DNA of 64,000 nt from Aotearoamyces nothofagi (taxonomy: Eukaryota; Ascomycota; Leotiomycetes; Leotiales; Tympanidaceae), in assembly GCA_015345905.1 (NCBI GenBank), contig JADDTR010000012.1, positions 628,578-692,577 on the forward strand, read 5' to 3'. Under the pieces are notes generated by a model. That model was not told the origin of the DNA and ran no database searches. It saw only the letters and a program-made list of their open reading frames with translations. Positions within the stretch are counted from its first letter, which is position 1. Each line of letters opens with the position of its first letter. Below, piece by piece: positions 23,485-35,291 of the stretch. The translations under genes were made by a program, and so were the position numbers.

Positions 23485-25906
23485 ATGAATCATACAGACA
23501 CGCAGATGATGCAGAGCTACCCTGACCCGACGGCGGTCGCGACTGAGAGCAGCGGGCCATTCTACTCTCCAAACAACAACAGTCAACAGCAGCGACTCAC
23601 CAATCCCGATGACCTCCAACTCGCAGCACAATTGTCGCGTGGTTTAGAGCCAATTATGGGTGCCTCGACCGGCGGACCCTTGAATGACGCGTCTGATGCG
23701 ACCTCGCAGGGCAATGCGAACCATCAATATTCGCAGGAGCAGCAGATGATGTCGCAGATGGATCATGGCGGGCTAGGTCAGGATCAATATGCCATGGGAG
23801 ATGACTCGATGGCACCCAGGAAGAGGTCGAAGGTTTCGCGGGCATGTGACGAATGCAGACGCAAGAAAATACGTTGTGACGCGACAACAGAATCTGGTGA
23901 TGAGCAATGCTCGAGCTGCAAGCGGGTAGGAGCACGATGCCAGTTCAGCCGAGTACCTATGAAAAGAGGCCCGAGTAAGGGGTTAGTATATCTTCAACAC
24001 GTTGAAGTATCATCAGCTAACACATGCGCATTGAAGGTATATTAAGGAGCTTGCAGATCGGCTAAACCATCTCGAAGGCGCAATGCAGGCAGGCGCCGGC
24101 GAGATGCCTCAATATACCCCTGCACATGATCCAGGAGCTTCAAGACGTGCGTCAAATGAATACTCGCCACCACCTTTGGACTCAAATCAGCGCAAGAGGA
24201 CCTTTTCTGCAATTTCAAATGAATTCAGTCCATCTGCATACCATCCTCAAAGACCTTCCGGTGGATGGGTTTCGGCTGATCCCCCACGCCCGGTCTCCCA
24301 GGCAGCGGGCTCATTTCACAATCCACCACCTCCAACCGAGTATAGGTCTCAATACTCCCCCAATGGCTTGGCGCCCCAGCCCGTTTGGAGAAACGCCCCT
24401 GAAACCGCACATCGACAAAGCCAACCTTTCGAACCCGTGGTAGGAGATCAAGGCCATGTTGACCATAAACCGGAGTGGGATGATGTCATTGCGGACGCGT
24501 AAGACACCTAAGCATACCCCCTGAGGGGCTTTTAAGGAATATTATTAACCCTTCCTAGGTACTACAAGTCTATTCACCCGACTTTCCCTCTATTGCCAAA
24601 CTCGATGAGCAACTTCGGTGCGCGCCTTGCTAATTGCCCTATCGCCTTGAGAGAAGCTTTCTTGGAAGCTCTTTATACTACTTTGTGGACTGTTTCTCCT
24701 CAAAGTATGCCTCCATACCAGGAGCGTCAGAGTCCCCGGAATGCCGTCGCTTTGATCACTGCTTCACAATTCGAGAATACTGCAAGCAGAACATTGTCTA
24801 CCAACCTTGTGTATCTTCAAACCCTCATATTGATGGCAATTGAGGCCGGTGCCCGTGGTCCATCCAGTACGCGCGGTTCATTTGGCCCATCTCAATCAGT
24901 ATGGCTCGGCAGCGCTGTTGGACTTGCATACTCTTTGAAGCTTCATATCCCTAAGCAAAGCGATAAGGCATCAGATGATCGCGACTCTGATGAGAATCTG
25001 GCTAGACGTCTCTGGTTGAGTCTAGTTATTCTCGACAGATTTCATGCATCTAGTACATCTAGTCCAGTTCTGATCCCTGATACCAGCGTTGTTCTTCTTC
25101 CAGAAGACCGTCAGCTATTTGGCGAAGCTACCTATGATTTGGCTCGTGAGTTCACTCATTTAATTCTACTTGAGAGTCCTCTAATACTGTTTATAGGCCT
25201 TTCATCTATTCTTGGACATCTGGCGGCCGTATTTATTGCTTCCCCAGAAATCACTGCGGTTGGCCCCAAAGCTTCACCTCTAATCGGCACACTTCTAGCA
25301 GGAGAACTTGAGCGTTTCCGGGAGTCTTTCCCACCTACTTTGACACCAGCTTCGGCACCATTAGTTCACCTCACCTACTGGCATGTTCGCCTTTTGATGA
25401 AGCGGGCCAGTCCAGTATCAGAACCTGCTGAGCTCCTAGAACCAGCCATGCAGATATCAACAATTGTTGCGAGCAACTCCGCTTTGTTAAGTCCGCTGCT
25501 GTACCATTTTAACACCCTTGCCGCGATCACACTCTCTGATCTCACTGAAAGTGAGGGAACACGCGATGAAGCTGACCGGGGACTAAAGATGATATTGGAT
25601 TCCCAATCCATATCTTCTGGTTGGAATGCTGTGATTCGTGACACAATTATAAATAGGCCACATGGTATCGGCGCCGGTAATGCTGCGGCGGCTACCAATA
25701 AGCATGCCTTGACAGCAAGCCAGGGTCTACAGCATCTAGCGGAATTAGCCACTGCGACCGAGGAAGGTCGAACGGAAGCTCTCAGTGAAGCCAGGCCTGA
25801 CCTCGCTCCAGGATCTGCATCACAGAGTCAAGCTTGGGATCCCTCGGCCCTCCTGAAGGGTGGCTACCTCAGCATGCTAAATGGTGGTGACTCTATCCGA
25901 TCATAG
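23485..25906 (+). CDS. RGT1: RGT1-like Zn2Cys6 transcription factor (glucose-transport regulator)
   Basis: 751 residues from exons 23485-23981, 24037-24498, 24559-25145 and 25197-25906. The binuclear zinc cluster spans C121-C152 with spacing C-2-C-6-C-10-C-2-C-6-C (CDECRRKKIRC...C). It is flanked by RKRSKVSRA and VPMKRGPSKGYIKELADRLNHLE; this linker and coiled coil are characteristic of Rgt1, the glucose-responsive repressor of hexose-transporter genes in yeast. The N-terminus is Gln/Asn/Ser-rich. The middle and C-terminal parts form the fungal regulatory (middle homology) region, with YYKSIHPTFPLLP and a helical region around RLWLSLVILDRF. Start: the first in-frame ATG after a GTG-led frame. 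The third intron (25146-25196) is 51 nt with no stop, so its retention would add 17 residues. Yeast function need not transfer. Confidence 0.88.
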
Positions 25907-26349
25907 TGGGTGGTATTTAGGTGGGGAGAAGGTAGCTATGATGTACGGTTATGGCGGTGGGTTTGGAGTTGGCTTTGCATTTTAAAAGGTGTTCTGCACT
26001 TCAATATTTTTCCTACGTTCGCTTCATCCATGGTAACATCATATCGTTACGATGGATAGCTTTTTGCTACTCGTATCTAACTCTGTAGAGAGTACCTGAT
26101 ACGAAGAGCGATGTGACATTTCAGTCAACAACGAGCAACGTGTACTATATAGTAGCTTAGGGTATTAGTCAATAAAAAGTGACTTACTCTTACTCTTTTC
26201 ATATCACGGTTTACAATCGTTTCTTAGAACATACGAAAGACTCTAGAAAAAATGCGACACTCATAAGTTTAATTAATATCACCTCGTCGATAGCTTAAAC
26301 TCATCATAGATTCTAATCGTTTCTAACACTGGCAGTTCCATTCAATCTG
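25907..26349. other. Convergent 3' spacer
   Basis: AT-rich sequence between the ends of the RGT1-like gene (+) and the nitrilase-family gene (-). No gene seen. Confidence 0.6.
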
Positions 26350-27450
26350 TCACTTATTCCTATCTAGTATAGACTCAGAAGGCTCCTGCTTCTCCCCGTC
26401 CCGTCTTAAAGAATACTCATAATGCCAGCCACTAGGGTTGCCAATATCCTGCCTCACCTTATAGTTATCCTCCGCATCCTCTAAGATCTGCATGTCCAGG
26501 TCCACAATCAACATCCCCTCTTCAGCACCCAGCTTTCCCAGCGCGCCGACAAATGGAACTGCAACCTGACTCAGACCGCAATAGTTACCTGTAGGCTGGC
26601 CCTTCGGCCCACCAGCATTAGTAAAGATCACAGCACATGTGTTTTCAAACGTGCGCGCCACAAGCGTCGAGTCGAGGAACAGCGCTTCGGCTCTTGGATT
26701 GTAGGCTCGTCCGGCCTCGTTGCAGTCATTGAGGTTCCAGAAAGTCGGAATGATGATGATCTTCGCACCGCCGGCAATCAGCTCACGAAACGCCTCCGGG
26801 AAAGCAAGGTCCCAGCAGATCAGCATTCCAACTTTCCCTAGAGGGGTGTCGAATGCTTCGTGAGGCTTGTGGTTAGAGGATGTCAGATGCGGGCGTTCCG
26901 GGTGCCATAGATTTTTCTTCTGGTACGACGATAGAACGGTGCCGTCGTCGGAGATGAAATAGGCCACGTTGTGCAGCTCAGCACCGTGTTTCTCGACAAT
27001 CGTGCCGGGAACGATGCATATTTTGAACCCTTTGGCGAGAGCACAGTAGGAGTCAAGGTATTTCTGATATGCTGCACATTGGATTGAGAACTTGGCGTCT
27101 TCTGGCGCCCAGCCGCTCAGGTGGTATTCTGGAAGGACGGCGAGAAGGGCGCCGCGTGAGGCGGCCTTGCGGATGAAGTCGCATGCTTTGGCATGGTTGG
27201 CTTCAATTTCTAGTGTCTGCAAGAATATAAGTTATTTTATACGGTATGAAATAATATTATAGGACAGGGCGAGGTCTGAGTAGATGAAGAAGGTGGAGCC
27301 AATATTTATTGAGATCGGGAGGGTCTACATGATGAGACACATCTGGGACAAAATAGACTTCAAGAAACAGGATTTAGATAGGGATGGCCTGAAATAAATA
27401 CAAACCTCGGGGTGAAGCTGAATAACGGCAATTTTATAGACTGGTGCCAT
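26350..27450 (-). CDS. Carbon-nitrogen hydrolase (nitrilase superfamily)
   Basis: 303 residues from exons 27450-27406 (encoding MAPVYKIAVIQLHPE) and 27216-26350, with a 189-nt intron. The nitrilase catalytic triad is complete: E45 (LPEYH), K115 (SYQKKNLWHPER) and C149 (MLICWDLAFPEA). The length suits a single-domain amidase, hydrolysing an amide or carbamoyl group to acid and ammonia in the cytosol. N-carbamoylputrescine amidase-like and omega-amidase-like branches share this layout, and I cannot choose between them. The first exon is needed to supply the first beta strand of the fold. The 5' flank lies in a short AT-rich promoter region. Confidence 0.88.
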
Positions 27451-28310
27451 ATTCGAAGCTGCAACAGCTGTCAGCATGCCAACTTACACCTAACAAGTCT
27501 CGACAAGACGTACCTTGCCTCTGCTGATATATAGCAATACCAGGGATAATCTACAACTTCCAAAACATTATTGATTCTTATATCGGACGGCCCGTGGGCT
27601 ATTAAGTGGGCGGCCCCATGCGTCCTCTTCCGCGCTCCGGCGTCAAGGGCGGGGAGACATCGGCTCCGGCGTCTAAAGCGACCATCCCCTATCCAGCAAC
27701 TATATCCTATCAACATCACGAACCTCTCTACAACAGAACCACCAAAATTAATACAGAAAAGAAAAAAAGTGAACCAAAAAATAAAGAAAATATTAAATTC
27801 GAAGATGGCAAAAAATTGAAACTGCTTGCTGGCGCAAGAATCAACTGAAACCAGACGGACTGAGTTTCCAAGCCTACTAATTTCCCTCCTGCACTTGCGG
27901 GGGGGTTAATGAATCTCACAGTTGTTGGGATGAACGAGGTTCATATCCAACTGAGCCAGCACTCCTGTTAGGGCTTGAGGACGGAATTGCTTATTCTTAT
28001 TTATATAGTTTAGATTCACTCAAGGTGAGGTTGACGCGTGTCGACGCGCTTCCTACGTGTTCAGCATTAGTGTCTTGATACTGCAACTTCTTTATTTAAA
28101 GAGTTATGTTATGGCTCAAGGAATTTATATCATGCATTGGCTTGCTTTAAGCGTTGCTCATGGGATCACAGCAGAGGAGCATGCATGCATTGATACTGGG
28201 AATATTTAAGTCATGTTTAAATGAAGATTTTATTATTCTCTTGTTAGCCAACAAGAAGACATGGGATCAGGATTCAGGTCAATACATTACCTTGAGTCCT
28301 CAATCTATCC
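27451..28310. other. Intergenic region
   Basis: AT-rich with A-rich runs (27750-27800). A minus-strand stretch near 27950 resembles a tRNA A box but lacks a credible full cloverleaf. No gene supported. Confidence 0.55.
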
Positions 28311-28429
28311 GTCCCAGTCATGTAGTCTATCTCTCTCGTCCTCGCACAATCCGCCGCCGGCTCTACAGCTATGCCAGATACGACGACGGATGGCTCTGAT
28401 CAACGCCCTCGTCTTCCGAGATAAAGAAA
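28311..28429 (-). pseudogene. Decayed partial copy of the 3' end of the neighbouring small gene
   Basis: Aligns by eye, in order, with 28451-28580, with a gap of about 14 bases and roughly three-quarters identity. Read on the minus strand it begins FFISEDEGVDQSHPSSYLA, compared with FFISGEEGVEQSRPSGNLA in the intact copy. It then hits a stop where the intact gene has TGG (TGG to TAG, a TpG to TpA change of the kind repeat-induced point mutation makes). It has no start or upstream homology, so it is a tail-only tandem duplicate. Confidence 0.6.
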
Positions 28430-28444
28430 CCGTACTGTATCAAC

Positions 28445-28915
28445 CTACCAGTCCCGATTCTGCAAGTAATCTCTCTCGTTCTGGCTCAATTCGCCGTCGG
28501 CTCCGAAGAAGCTCATCAGCCAGGCCAGATTCCCGGATGGACGACTCTGCTCCACCCCCTCCTCTCCCGAGATGAAGAAGGCGTCATCTTCGTCCGCGCC
28601 ACCTGTGAAAGTCAACCCAGATTGGTTTGCGACGAACATATGCACGCAGACGTCGAATATCCAGGCGTCAAGGATCGAGACGTCACCTAGTGCGTTTGTG
28701 TCGGTGATTCCAATAGAGAAGTCGGCGGCTTTGCAGGGGTTGCACCAGATGGGGCTATCACCGTCGGGGTAGGCGCAGTACGGACACTGCATCTGGATTA
28801 TGTCCGGGGTGAAGAGAAGGGATAATGTGTTGTGGTGGATATTGAATGGCGTGAAGGTGGGTGGTTCTTCTTCACCGCTGGCTGATGGGGGCTTGGGGTG
28901 GATAGGAGTCGACAT
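28445..28915 (-). CDS. Hypothetical Cys-containing protein
   Basis: Unrecognised. From the ATG at 28915 it gives 156 residues; the open frame extends up to 29053, but that extension does not look protein-like and the 28915 ATG has A at -3. A possible small zinc-binding knuckle, CPYC-x12-CNPC, lies near residues 42-61. It is followed by a region with hydrophobic periodicity (SILDAWIFDVCVHMFVANQSGLTF) and an acidic, Gly-rich tail ending NRDW. No signal peptide or membrane helix. The last 43 codons exist as a second, decayed copy immediately downstream, and this copy keeps the reading frame for 19 codons. That gives modest support for a real gene. No introns are apparent. Confidence 0.42.
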   Translation of the reverse strand: MSTPIHPKPPSASGEEEPPTFTPFNIHHNTLSLLFTPDIIQMQCPYCAYPDGDSPIWCNPCKAADFSIGITDTNALGDVSILDAWIFDVCVHMFVANQSGLTFTGGADEDDAFFISGEEGVEQSRPSGNLAWLMSFFGADGELSQNERDYLQNRDW

Positions 28916-31024
28916 CCTTCGAGACTGTTTGGTCTGTAGAATGTAGAAGTAGAGAAGTGCTTCGTTTCTGTTGCTGAAAAGATACGGTTTCTTTCCTCTT
29001 GCTTCTGTGTCGGTCGGTTGATGGCTGAACCTGTGGATGATTTTCGATTTCATGGTAACGGACCCGAAATTATATACACATGTACCAGTGTCTGTTCACA
29101 AATCAATCTCTGTTCTTGAACTAGACATGAGGATTTGACTTGAAAGCAGCAATGATGATGTCTGAACGCACTGCTATTCATGTCATTGTTGTAGCACGAG
29201 AACAATCCCATTATTGTGAATAGGAACAAAGCAGATCTTTGATCAAAAGAAAGCGACAAAACACATCCAGATATTATTAAAAGAGACAACAGAACAAAGA
29301 AATAGCTTCGAAGAATTACCAACGTTTCCACATGAATGGATTGTTGTCAGTAGAGGATAGAAATTTCCCTAAAGTCTCTCAAGCCGTAGAGAACTACTTG
29401 TAAGGATCCTACCGCTAGGTCCACCGAGGTATGTTCACTTGACACTGGTAAATCACTGGTGAGGCATTGGAGAGGTCTTAATAGCAGCAGGTAATAGTAT
29501 ATAATAGTATACGAAGACTAATTCCTGAGGACTCCCCATTTCAGGGAGATCCTCCTACTTAAGGAGAGCAAGGAAAGCGTAGGCGCATCCCTAGGCATTC
29601 GCCGAAGGCTCGGCAAACCCGTGTTACGGAGCTCGGTAGTATATGCACGTGGCCTCTATGCACGTGTGCTTCCCTTATTCTTACCCGGCGCTGCACCATG
29701 ACACTACTAATCTACCATGACCCACAACGGATCACCGATATAGATCCGTTCCAATTCATGCCGTGTTATGAGCTCCTTTATTCATCTCCACGGTCGGAAT
29801 CACAGCTGTTTATGGCTGTGGCTGTGGCGGTGATGAGAGTATTCTACCCCGACGGTCTGAGGATGTAAAGGAGGGCAAGATCCGGGGTTTATCGGCTTAT
29901 TGGAGTAGTGGATAGAATAAACAATAGCTTCACTGGTATAACCTCACCTCCGAATAACGCAGAGCAAGATCTCGAGTAGTCTGCCGCCATGTACGGTTCC
30001 ATCTTCCTGGCTCTTGTCATGATGGTTGATACCTCTCAAGTCTTACCTATCCCTGCCGCAGCAGCGTCTTAAATACTCACCCAGGACCCCCCTTCTTACC
30101 AACATCCAGCACCCCATCTCGCCACCATCCCACCCTCTCCATCATCATATATCTCGCCGTCCCTCTCTTAGCCATCGATCCAGACCTTCCACAATGCAGT
30201 TACAGGGTGCGTAAGCAGCCGCCAACATGGATCTCACGACGCATCCCGCAGAACCTCTCGAACAGAGTAGATAACTGCAGACCGAGTCATGGTTCTTTTG
30301 TTCTTTTACGAAATGCCACTGTGCAAGCATGATCCCTCGTGCCTCTTTTCAAGCAATATTATTTCTGAGAAAGAAATCCCCGTCTATCACGTCAGATAAA
30401 ACACCGGCTCTCAACGTGGAGAAACACTGCATGCATGCATTAGCAGGGTTATTTTATGTGAGATATCACCTTATCGTCAGAGGCGCATAGGGCAGAACTG
30501 ATAGCGGGGTAAGATTTGTTGTGGGAGACGCCACTGATTTTGAATGAGACTGGGGAATTGCATGGTTTATTCACCGCTTGGCAGATATCTAGATGTGGCT
30601 TTTGGAAGGAAGCAAGGATCTCTGTTTGCGGTGGAGACATTTGGGACATTGTTTTGACGACAATCAAAGATTTTGTGTTGCTGGCATTGCACTATGTCGA
30701 AGTAGACTTTATTTGAAAAGCTCAATTTCTCTGCACAACAGTAGTCGCTCACATATTGATAAAACCATCTTCACATTATTAAATGATAATGTGCTGGGTA
30801 TCATTAGATCCGGGTGTTAGATAACCAAATGATTTTTGGTATGAAGAGAAGGAACGCCCTAGCCTGGTCTATCACAAAGCATGCCAAAACGAAGTAACCC
30901 GTCTTGCAAACCTATAAATGCAATTATAGCCGTCCCTCTTGACTACTTTAGACTCTTTTCCGTTCCGTCTACCATCCTCGAAGCACGTATTATATGTGAA
31001 TCATACGCTAAATTAAACATTACT
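28916..31024. other. Intergenic region with an isolated promoter-like leader
   Basis: 2.1 kb without a supported gene. At 30040-30211 there is a long C/T-rich leader ending in a good-context ATG (30194, CACAATG) and a donor-like GTGCGTAAG after four codons. No matching downstream exon could be found, so this may be a relic promoter or an unrecognised small gene. Confidence 0.5.
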
Positions 31025-32338
31025 CTACCAGAGAGTATAACCACCATCAATGGCAATGTTGGCACCGGTCATGAAGCCGGATGAGTCTGATGCCAGGAAC
31101 ACAGCGAGTCCGTTGAGGTCATCAACGGATCCTAGTCGGTTCTGGGGGGTCAATGAGACCCAGATTCTCTTCTGAGCATCAAGAGCAGGGACGCGGTTCA
31201 GCTCGGTATCCATGTAACCTGGCGAGATGCAGTTGACACGGATACTGTACTTGGCCCACTCAGCAGCGAGTGACTTTCCGAGCTGAATGACTCCAGCCTT
31301 AGACGAGTTGTAACAAGATTGCTCTTGTGGGTAGTTGACAATGCTTCCAGACATGGAAGCCACAAGGACGATAGATCCAGGCTTGCCAGCAGCGATCATT
31401 GCCCTTCCAACAGCTTGCGACATCAAAAAAGAGCCCGTGAGGTTGATATCAATGAGGCGACGGAACATGCCATGATCGTATTCCTCCGCCTTGATGTTCG
31501 AACTATAAGACCAGATGTTAGATTACGTGCATTATGCGTAATGAGTGGAACGAGTGAGACTTACTCAGCAATTCCAGCTGAATTAATCAAAACGTCGGGA
31601 GGGCCAAATTTCTCAACAACCGAGTTGACGGCTTCGATGATAGCCCCACCATCACGGACGTCAACCTTGTAAAAGTGGACAGGTAGTCCACTGACCTCGT
31701 GAAGCTCAGCAGCCGATTCGTCACCCAAATCTTGGTTAGCATCGAAGATGATGATCGCCTTGGCTCCGGCCTCAGCACATGCGCGAGCCATATGATTTCC
31801 CAATCCTCGTGCACCACTAAATGTACAGGTTAGCATAATTCAATATGGCTAGCTAAAATTATAGAGCACGCATCGCTAAGTAGGCTGCTAGAAATGTGAC
31901 TTTCTCACATTGAAAATCCAATAACATCCATAATGCGAAAACAAAACATTCTACAAGTAAACAATTCTCTCGAGGAGTACTAGCAAGGTGAAATGGATGT
32001 GCTTACCCAGTAACGATGACAACCTTGTCCATGACGGTGGATTTCTGCATGGTGGGATTGAGCTTCTCATATTGCTCCCGGGTCAATGGCTTCATCTTCT
32101 CCTTTACATCAGCATCCGAAGGGACTTGGATAGTAGGATCGTCCCGGACAGGGATTGAGCCAGAGACCGAGCCCTTTGCCTCTGGAGTGTAGGCAGAGAC
32201 GGGAATCTCCTTCTCGGAGATTACCTCACGCTTGTTGAGGAGTCTGGCAGAGGTGCTTAGAGGGCGAGCTGCTATGGTGACGGAGCTGCGAGTTGCTACC
32301 TTAGAGGCGCGGGCGAATGATGATCTCAGTGCAAACAT
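31025..32338 (-). CDS. Short-chain dehydrogenase, sugar-alcohol (D-arabinitol/L-xylulose-type) group, with predicted mitochondrial presequence
   Basis: 353 residues from exons 32338-32007, 31816-31565 and 31502-31025. Residues 105-353 form a complete classical SDR: the cofactor motif TGGARGLG (from 110), INSAGIAD, catalytic S246 (ASMSG), Y259 and K263 (CYNSSKAG), SPGYMDTEL, and the usual C-terminal GGYTLW. This ending and the general pattern match fungal D-arabinitol 2-dehydrogenase, sorbose reductase and mannitol dehydrogenase relatives. The first 35 residues are rich in Arg, Ser and Ala and lack acid (MFALRSSFARASKVATRSS), a typical matrix-targeting peptide. About 70 further residues of linker follow. 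Start: the 32338 ATG was preferred over an in-frame upstream ATG near 32470 because the presequence begins there. Substrate assignment is tentative. Confidence 0.88.
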
Positions 32339-33567
32339 CGTTGCTGTGTGTGTATTGTGTATAGAAGGCTTGTATTTGTGTTGAATATTGTCGGTAGAGA
32401 CGTAAGAGTATATTGGTCGCGAAAGCGAGATCGTGATTGTTCTTGATGGAAAGAAAGAAGATCGAAGCAAACGGAGCGATGCTTTTTATATCGAGGTAGT
32501 CCTAGATTTGGAGAGAATCCACTGGCTCATTCACTGTTGCTGTAATTTACTTGATATCGTAGTTTTAAGATATCAATTTTGTATGGCTTGGTGAAGCTTA
32601 ATCCTTAAACCTTTGTGCAAGGGTTGCTGAAAGGGAGCGACCGACACCCTTCTACTCCAAACTGATGCTTCTGCAGGTAGATAGAAGGTATATATACCGT
32701 TCTTACTGTATTTGTGATCTCGGAAAGATCTGTGAGGTGCAAGACAAGCTTGCAGGTTGTGAGAGCTCACGACGACTCAACGTACCGTCCGGAAGCACGA
32801 GGAAGATATCTGGTAATGACGAAACGCTGCACCTAAATGAGGCTTCGGCGGATGTGCAAAGAAGCGGGAATGGTAGAACGATTGGTGGAAGCCGTAGAGA
32901 GAATTTGGAGAAGTATTTCGGGAGTCGTAGTTTAGATCTCGTCTGCTTATCTTAAAAGGTGTCTGGGAAGAACAGGGTCTATATGTAGAGTCGAAAGCTG
33001 AAACGCCAACGAAAAGTAGAACGACCCGAATCGAAAATCTCTTTAGATGCGCGGTTCTCTATCAAGGGCCAATTGATGAGGGCGAAAAAGGAGGTCTCAG
33101 GAATTATATCTCTTAACAAAAGTCGCACTGGTGTTGCTGGTTAGCTGGGAAGTTGGAGAGTAGGCAGGTGCTTTCATCGCAAAATGGGAGATAAGTACAT
33201 ACCTTCCGCACCTTACGGTAGCCTTGTGGGACTCGGTCTAATAGATACCGTCTATTGAAAAGAACAAAAGATTCTCTGGAGGCTTGGAGCTGGAAACTGG
33301 AAACCGGGAGCTGGAAGCTGGATGCTGGGAGCTAGAACGTGGAAACTCTTGAGCTCTCAGATGATGGGGATGTAGGGGATTAAGAACCCAAAAAGTTCTG
33401 GAAGGGAAGGGGGAGCGAGGCAAGGCTGGCAGGCATCTACCGTGGCACCCACGGCACCTTTCCACCCTCTCATCAGCAATGCGGCAGAAAAAAGGCGAGC
33501 AAGCTACGCTTCGGCCGGGGAACAGGGTTGAGGCACAATAGGGTGGGGAGGGGGGGCCTTGGGGACC

Positions 33568-33636
33568 TTAGGGAGCGGCTAGGGGACTGCTAGGGAGCTG
33601 TCAGGGAGGTGTTAGGGAGCTGTTAGGGAGCTGCTA
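33568..33636 (+). repeat. Minisatellite of about 11 bp (TTAGGGAGCTG)
   Basis: Six imperfect units related to TTAGGGAGCTG in tandem. It contains telomere-like TTAGGG at several units, but the spacing and the extra AGCTG make it a minisatellite rather than a telomeric tract. Confidence 0.7.
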
Positions 33637-34212
33637 GCAGCACCGAAAGCCTAAGCTGCCGTCGCTGGACAGGCGACAACAGGCGGCAGCAGGCGGTGGG
33701 AGGCCGCCGGGAGGCCGCTGCTAGCTATCTGGATGCAGCCAAGTCGGTAGGCATGTTGCTAAATATGTACAGTACGATGGACAGTACAGTGCTACTGTAC
33801 ACTGACTGCACTAGCTTGCAAGGGTCGCCCGCAGTACCGCAAGGTCACCCCAAGAGCGCTGTACTTCCAGTGCTGTTCTTCCTGTGCGTGCTTCCTGTCT
33901 GTACGTTCAGCAGCATCTCACCATGCCACCCCCCGTTCCATCGCATCCGTGCATTGTCGGCGTCGCGCGTTCTCCAGCCAGGTGGGAACCTTCTCTGTGT
34001 CTTAAGATCACCAGTACTTACTTGCACAACAACGTGTTCCGTCAGCACATCCGCGCGGTCCCGTTTTCGGTCTTCCCTGCTCTGCCATTTATGGAGTACC
34101 TACGTACTGCACTGCACTGTACAAGTGCGTATACCATACATTGTACAGTACAGAGCACAGCAACATACGCCCTTACGAGCGGCCATGCGGGACGGCAGTG
34201 GCGGGAGCATCC

Positions 34213-34250
34213 CGAGGTGCGAGATGCGAGGTGCGAGATGCGAGATGCGT
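34213..34250 (+). repeat. 7-bp tandem repeat GAGRTGC
   Basis: Five units of GAGGTGC/GAGATGC. A shorter relative, GCGAGGTTCGAGATGCGAGG, recurs near 36321-36340. Confidence 0.7.
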
Positions 34251-35222
34251 GGGAGAGAGGGACATTGCTCGGTACCGCGATATAGGTAAGAGTTCTCCTT
34301 GATCATCCTGTGGTGATACCTTGGCTGACATAGGATAGAGAGCATTGCAAGCTGGTGACCTAGGTTCTACCTACTCGAGGACCACGATTAACTAATGCAT
34401 TCTGTCCCTCTTTCTTTCCTTTTTCCCTCCCGAGATCCCACAGCCTGGCTATGGTACAATGCAATTACTTACAGTACTATCCTTACGAGTTAGGCCAGCC
34501 TAGCTACTCAGCCGTCAGGAACTCTAGCATATCCTATCTACTACAGTACTGTACTTCCAGGCACGGCATTGCGGGCATCATGCAGAGATAGATATATACC
34601 GTGCATCCGACAGTAGGTCCGGCCCATACAAGTGGCAATCGAATGTCGGAATGTCGATGGGCAGCATAGATAAACATGCACGGCTCACAAGTAGCTGCAG
34701 CGTACAGTGTGCAGCGTGTGGGGGAAGGAAACAAGTTGGCAAACAGCTAGTTAGTACAGTACTGTGTCTATAACACCCATGACAGGATTCCAGCGCCAGA
34801 AGGGAGCGCAAGCAGTAGAACAGGAGAAACAGCCAGACGTTGCGGAAATGAAGCTGGCGGTGTGACCCATCATCAATCGAACAATTGCATCCAACGCCCT
34901 GCCGTGATTGAGAACGTGGCCGTGCCTTACTCGCTCCGTCCTCGTGACTACAATCTCAAGGTGATGCACCATCCGCCTCCTGGACACGCTGGAGTCTATT
35001 GGATCTTGCTCGCCTGCTCATTTTATCTCGCAAATTCTGGACGTCAGGTGGCTGGGTTGGCCAAACATTTCAATAGAACAATCTTTCGGCATTTTGGATT
35101 CTCAATCCCACCCTTTTTTCTGGTAGATACGGGCCATGTTATTTACGCCCGTGCGGCTGAGCGCCGCTGCGCATGGGATGGGATGGCTCGGAAGAGTCTG
35201 TGCAATGCTAGCAAATCCAAAT

Positions 35223-35250
35223 CCACGTCCACGTCCACGTCCACGTCCAC
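35223..35250 (+). repeat. Hexanucleotide repeat (CCACGT)n
   Basis: Four full CCACGT units plus a partial one. They lie just upstream of the pyrimidine tract. Confidence 0.75.
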
Positions 35251-35291
35251 AACCACATCAAGACCTCTATCTCTGCTCTCACGTCTCTGTG

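Noticed and set aside
27880-27970. tRNA-like stretch on the minus strand with an A-box match (TGGCTCAGTTGG)
   Set aside because: No convincing B box, no 7-bp acceptor stem and no standard anticodon arm. At best a decayed tRNA or chance.
29050-29331. 93-codon hydrophobic frame on the minus strand starting METLVILRSYFFV
   Set aside because: Looks signal-peptide-like at first, but there is no conserved remainder and it ends at the upstream edge of another frame; probably chance in AT-rich DNA.
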